Shown here: positions 61,659 to 64,000 of the stretch, one piece after another
Numbering within the stretch: the stretch's first letter is position 1
Layout of the letters: the number at the start of each line of letters is the position of its first letter
DNA from: Bacillota bacterium
GTDB lineage: Bacteria > Bacillota > Sulfobacillia > JAUYEG01
DNA: 64,000 nucleotides
Direction: 5' to 3'
Assembly (NCBI GenBank): GCA_030691505.1
Contig: JAUYEG010000014.1
Coordinates: 18,339-82,338, forward strand
Notes under the pieces: generated by a model
Databases searched by the model: none
What the model saw: only the letters and a program-made list of their open reading frames with translations
Told to the model about the DNA's origin: nothing
Made by a program: the position numbers and the translations under genes

Positions 61659-62449
61659 TGTCCCCGGCAACTCAGCCGCAACCGTCGTATAGCCCGATGG
61701 AACTGATGATCACCGTAGCCGCCCGCTACCTCGAGGACGGCGCCACCGTCGTCGTGGGCACGGGGGCGCCCTGCGCGGCGGCGATGCTTGCCCAGAGGCT
61801 CAACTCCCCCAACCTGATGGTCATGTTCGAGGCCGGCGGGATCGGGCCGCAGCTGCCGTCGATGCCGATATCCGTGGGGGACTCAAGGACGTTTTACCGT
61901 GGGGTCGCCGCCTCGAGCATGCCGGAGATCATGGGCATGTGCCAGCGGGGGATGGTCGACTACTGCTTTCTGGGCGGGGCCCAGGTTGACCCGTACGGCA
62001 ATCTCAATTCGACCGTCATCGGTCCCTACGAGCGGCCAAAGGTGCGCTTCCCCGGCTCCGGCGGCGCCAACGACCTCGCCTCGCTGTGCTGGCGCACCAT
62101 GATGCTCACCCCCCAGGACCGGCGGCGTTTCGTGCCGCGGGTCGATTTCGTCACCACGCCGGGGTATCTGACCGGCCCCGGCGCGCGCGAGGCCGCCGGT
62201 CTGCCGCCCGGCACCGGGCCCTATAAAGTTATCACCAACCTGTGCGTCATCGGCTTCGACGAGGCCACCAAACTCATGAGGGTGGAAAGCCTGCATCCCG
62301 GCATCAGCCGGGCCGACGTGGAGGCCAACACGGGGTTTGAACTGCTCTGGGCCGACGGGCTGGCCGATACCGCGCCGCCGACGCGCGACGAACTGCGCGT
62401 CCTGCGCGAGGAGGTCGACCCGCTGCGGTATATCATCGGACGGGCGTAG
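61658..62449 (+). CDS. CoA-transferase subunit B (GctB/IpdB-like)
   Basis: A 263-residue beta subunit. [12 protein letters not shown] holds the glutamate in the position that forms the CoA thioester in family I transferases. [20 protein letters not shown] and [14 protein letters not shown] are standard. The ATG overlaps the A-subunit stop, giving a coupled heterodimer. Likely substrates are dicarboxylic acids such as glutaconate or an oxo-acid formed in amino acid or ring degradation. The next gene, a thiolase, suggests that the acyl-CoA is then cleaved. Confidence 0.85.
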   Translation: MSPATQPQPSYSPMELMITVAARYLEDGATVVVGTGAPCAAAMLAQRLNSPNLMVMFEAGGIGPQLPSMPISVGDSRTFYRGVAASSMPEIMGMCQRGMVDYCFLGGAQVDPYGNLNSTVIGPYERPKVRFPGSGGANDLASLCWRTMMLTPQDRRRFVPRVDFVTTPGYLTGPGAREAAGLPPGTGPYKVITNLCVIGFDEATKLMRVESLHPGISRADVEANTGFELLWADGLADTAPPTRDELRVLREEVDPLRYIIGRA

Positions 62450-62486
62450 CCGGCCGCGCCAGCGGTCTTGGGAGGTTGGAACCGGG

Positions 62487-63728
62487 ATGACAACAGACGA
62501 TACCAGGTCCAAGACGCTGACGCAGCGCTCCGCCGACGCCCGGCATGAGCCGGTCATCGTTTCGGCATGCCGGACCGCTGTCGGGGGACTGGGCGGTGCG
62601 CTGTCCGCTTTCCCGGCCTGGCGCCTTGGGGAGACCGTGATCCGCGAAGCCCTGCGCCGCGCCGGTGTCGCGCCGGCAGCCGTGGATGAAGTGATCATGG
62701 GCAACGTCCTGACGGCGGGGCAGGGGCAGGGGCCGGCACGACAGGCGGCCCTGGCGGCGGGCGTGCCCGTCGGCGTGCCCGCGACGACCATCAACATGGT
62801 CTGTGGGTCGGGTCTGCGGGCGGTAGCCATGGCGGCCCAGGCGGTGCGTCTCGGCGAGGCCTCCGTCGTCGTCGCCGGGGGCATGGAGAGCATGAGCCAG
62901 GCACCTTACCTGTTGCCCCAGGCCCGTGCGGGCTACCGCCTCGGCAACGGCCCGCTGCTCGACTCCCTGGTCCATGACGGGCTCTGGTGCAGCATCGGCG
63001 ATACGCACATGGGCATCACCGCCGAAAACCTCGCCCAGAGGTACGCCATCAGCCGGGAGGAGCAGGACCGTTTCGCGGTCCAGAGCCACAACCGGGCTGA
63101 GGCGGCGATCGCGGCCGGCCGGTTTGCGGCTGAAATCGTCCCGGTTCCCATCCCGCAACGCAAGGGACCGCCGGCCGAGTTCAAGCAGGACGAACACGTC
63201 CGGATGGGCAGCACGCTGGAGGCCGTGGCGCGGCTCAGGCCGGCATTCAGGCCCGAGGCCGAGGGCGGCACGGTCACGGCGGGCAACGCCAGCGGGATCA
63301 ACGACGGGGCGGCGGCGCTGGTCGTCACGAGCCGGGCCCGGGCCGGCGAACTGGGGCTCAAGCCCCTGGCCACCATCCTGGGCTACGCCGCAGCCGGAGT
63401 TGAGCCCTCGGTGATGGGAATCGGCCCGGTGGACGCCGTGCGCACGGCCCTGAAGCGAGCGGGGGCTAAGCTGGAGGACATCGAGCTCGCCGAGCTCAAC
63501 GAGGCGTTCGCGGCGCAGGCGCTGGCGGTGCTGCGCGAGCTGCCGCTGGATCCGGCCATCGTCAACGTCAACGGCGGGGCGATCGCGCTCGGCCACCCGA
63601 TCGGGGCTTCGGGTGCCAGGATCCTGGTCACCCTGCTGTACGAGATGGAGCGGCGTGGCGCAGCGCTCGGCCTTGCGGGTCTCTGCATCGGCGGCGGGAT
63701 GGGCATGGCGATGGTGGTGCGCCGGTAG
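62487..63728 (+). CDS. Acetyl-CoA acetyltransferase (thiolase)
   Basis: A 413-residue thiolase. The nucleophile cysteine is in [11 protein letters not shown], with GGMESMS after it, and the second active-site pair is in [10 protein letters not shown] and CIGGGMG. It cleaves 3-oxoacyl-CoA or condenses two acetyl-CoA. ATG 62487 follows GGGAGGTTGG. It has ~25 additional N-terminal residues compared with typical members. It forms an operon with the CoA-transferase pair, pointing to acyl-CoA degradation or ketone-body-type metabolism. Confidence 0.92.
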   Translation: MTTDDTRSKTLTQRSADARHEPVIVSACRTAVGGLGGALSAFPAWRLGETVIREALRRAGVAPAAVDEVIMGNVLTAGQGQGPARQAALAAGVPVGVPATTINMVCGSGLRAVAMAAQAVRLGEASVVVAGGMESMSQAPYLLPQARAGYRLGNGPLLDSLVHDGLWCSIGDTHMGITAENLAQRYAISREEQDRFAVQSHNRAEAAIAAGRFAAEIVPVPIPQRKGPPAEFKQDEHVRMGSTLEAVARLRPAFRPEAEGGTVTAGNASGINDGAAALVVTSRARAGELGLKPLATILGYAAAGVEPSVMGIGPVDAVRTALKRAGAKLEDIELAELNEAFAAQALAVLRELPLDPAIVNVNGGAIALGHPIGASGARILVTLLYEMERRGAALGLAGLCIGGGMGMAMVVRR

Positions 63729-63746
63729 GGAGGGGCGGTGTCTGAG

Positions 63747-64000
63747 ATGGCTAACCGCTGGCTGACTCGACTGCAGTCGTGCCTCGGGGAGACAGTGGGA
63801 CCCGAGACAGCCGCCCGCCTGCTTGGCGATTGCCCGCAGCTCGCGCCCGGGGCGACCCCCAAGGCCAAGGCGGCCTGGACCAGGGACGTTGTGGCAAGAC
63901 TGGACGCCGGCTTGGACGCTGAAACCAGGACCGGTGTGCTGCTTCGTTGCGGCCGCCGTGGCATCTCCGCGGACAGGGTTCGCCGCGCCCGGAAACTCGC
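63747..64000 (+). CDS. Start of an unrecognised protein
   Basis: A gene beginning 18 bases after the thiolase stop and running out of the window, 84 residues readable. ATG 63747 follows GGGAGGGG; an in-frame GTG at 63738 is a possible start. The readable part is helical, with cysteines in LQSCLG, GDCPQL and LLRCGRRGIS, and no recognised domain. Its position suggests it belongs to the CoA-transferase/thiolase operon. Confidence 0.6.
   Translation, partial: MANRWLTRLQSCLGETVGPETAARLLGDCPQLAPGATPKAKAAWTRDVVARLDAGLDAETRTGVLLRCGRRGISADRVRRARKL

Overview
The window is GC-rich, densely packed bacterial DNA with short intergenic gaps and many GTG and TTG starts behind strong purine-rich ribosome binding sites. 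Three sporulation-type genes (a GerMN lipoprotein, GerW/YtfJ and its usual DUF2953 partner) point to an endospore-forming lineage, most likely a high-GC member of the Bacillota. That placement is inferred from gene content. There is no rRNA and no intact tRNA gene. The metabolic genes suggest an organism living on peptides and amino acids: 2-oxoacid:ferredoxin oxidoreductase, aminotransferases, deaminating PLP enzymes, acyl-CoA dehydrogenase, CoA-transferase, thiolase, peptidases, a peptide ABC importer and an alanine-type symporter.

Layout. 0-8 kb: the end of ilvB, a HIT protein, a three-subunit 2-oxoacid:ferredoxin oxidoreductase on the minus strand, an M28 peptidase, an acyl-CoA dehydrogenase and an aminotransferase. 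7.6-12.4 kb: signalling and envelope genes (small exported protein, cupin-like/HD-GYP protein, OmpR-type two-component pair, GerMN lipoprotein). 12.5-14.9 kb: an aldo/keto reductase and a class III aminotransferase, closed by a perfect 38-base palindrome. 14.9-17.4 kb: a minus-strand run of four mutually overlapping genes, ECF sigma factor - zinc-finger anti-sigma - DUF2953 - GerW. 17.5-20.2 kb: a PlsY variant with a palindromic promoter, an unrecognised protein with a nucleotidyltransferase-like motif, and a decayed stretch.

20.2-29.8 kb is a coherent plus-strand block: D-aminoacylase, peptide-binding lipoprotein, serine hydrolase of the beta-lactamase/D-Ala-D-Ala peptidase fold, DppBCDF-type transporter and a serine/threonine dehydratase-like enzyme. 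I read it as a scavenging module for peptides containing D-amino acids. 29.8-37.7 kb: a second dehydratase, adenine deaminase, two tandem related amidohydrolases, a TGS-domain GTPase and a PHP phosphatase. 37.7-46.3 kb: a small Fis-type regulator, a frameshifted alcohol dehydrogenase pseudogene, a rifampin-phosphotransferase-like enzyme, an M20 peptidase, an AGCS symporter and an SPL-family radical SAM protein.

46.3-48.3 kb is an accessory scar: low-density sequence, a MazEF-type toxin-antitoxin pair with a clear promoter, short repeats, a 61-base 3' fragment of tRNA-Leu(CAA) that resembles an attachment site, and a coding-like fragment. 48.3-56.2 kb: a C45-type hydrolase, then two FtsX-type permeases and a 776-residue adaptor with apparently three stacked adaptor units but no ATPase gene, followed by a polysaccharide deacetylase. 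56.2-60.4 kb, minus strand: a CASTOR/POLLUX-like ion-channel protein, a coiled-coil protein and a small partner. 60.6-64 kb: a two-subunit CoA-transferase, a thiolase and the start of an unrecognised gene.

The observations I would follow first are the ATPase-less permease/adaptor cluster, the tRNA fragment next to the toxin-antitoxin pair, the 9-base coding minisatellites that recur in three enzymes plus an 18-base-period relative in one of them, the D-peptide module, and the sigma/anti-sigma genes fused into a sporulation-type operon.
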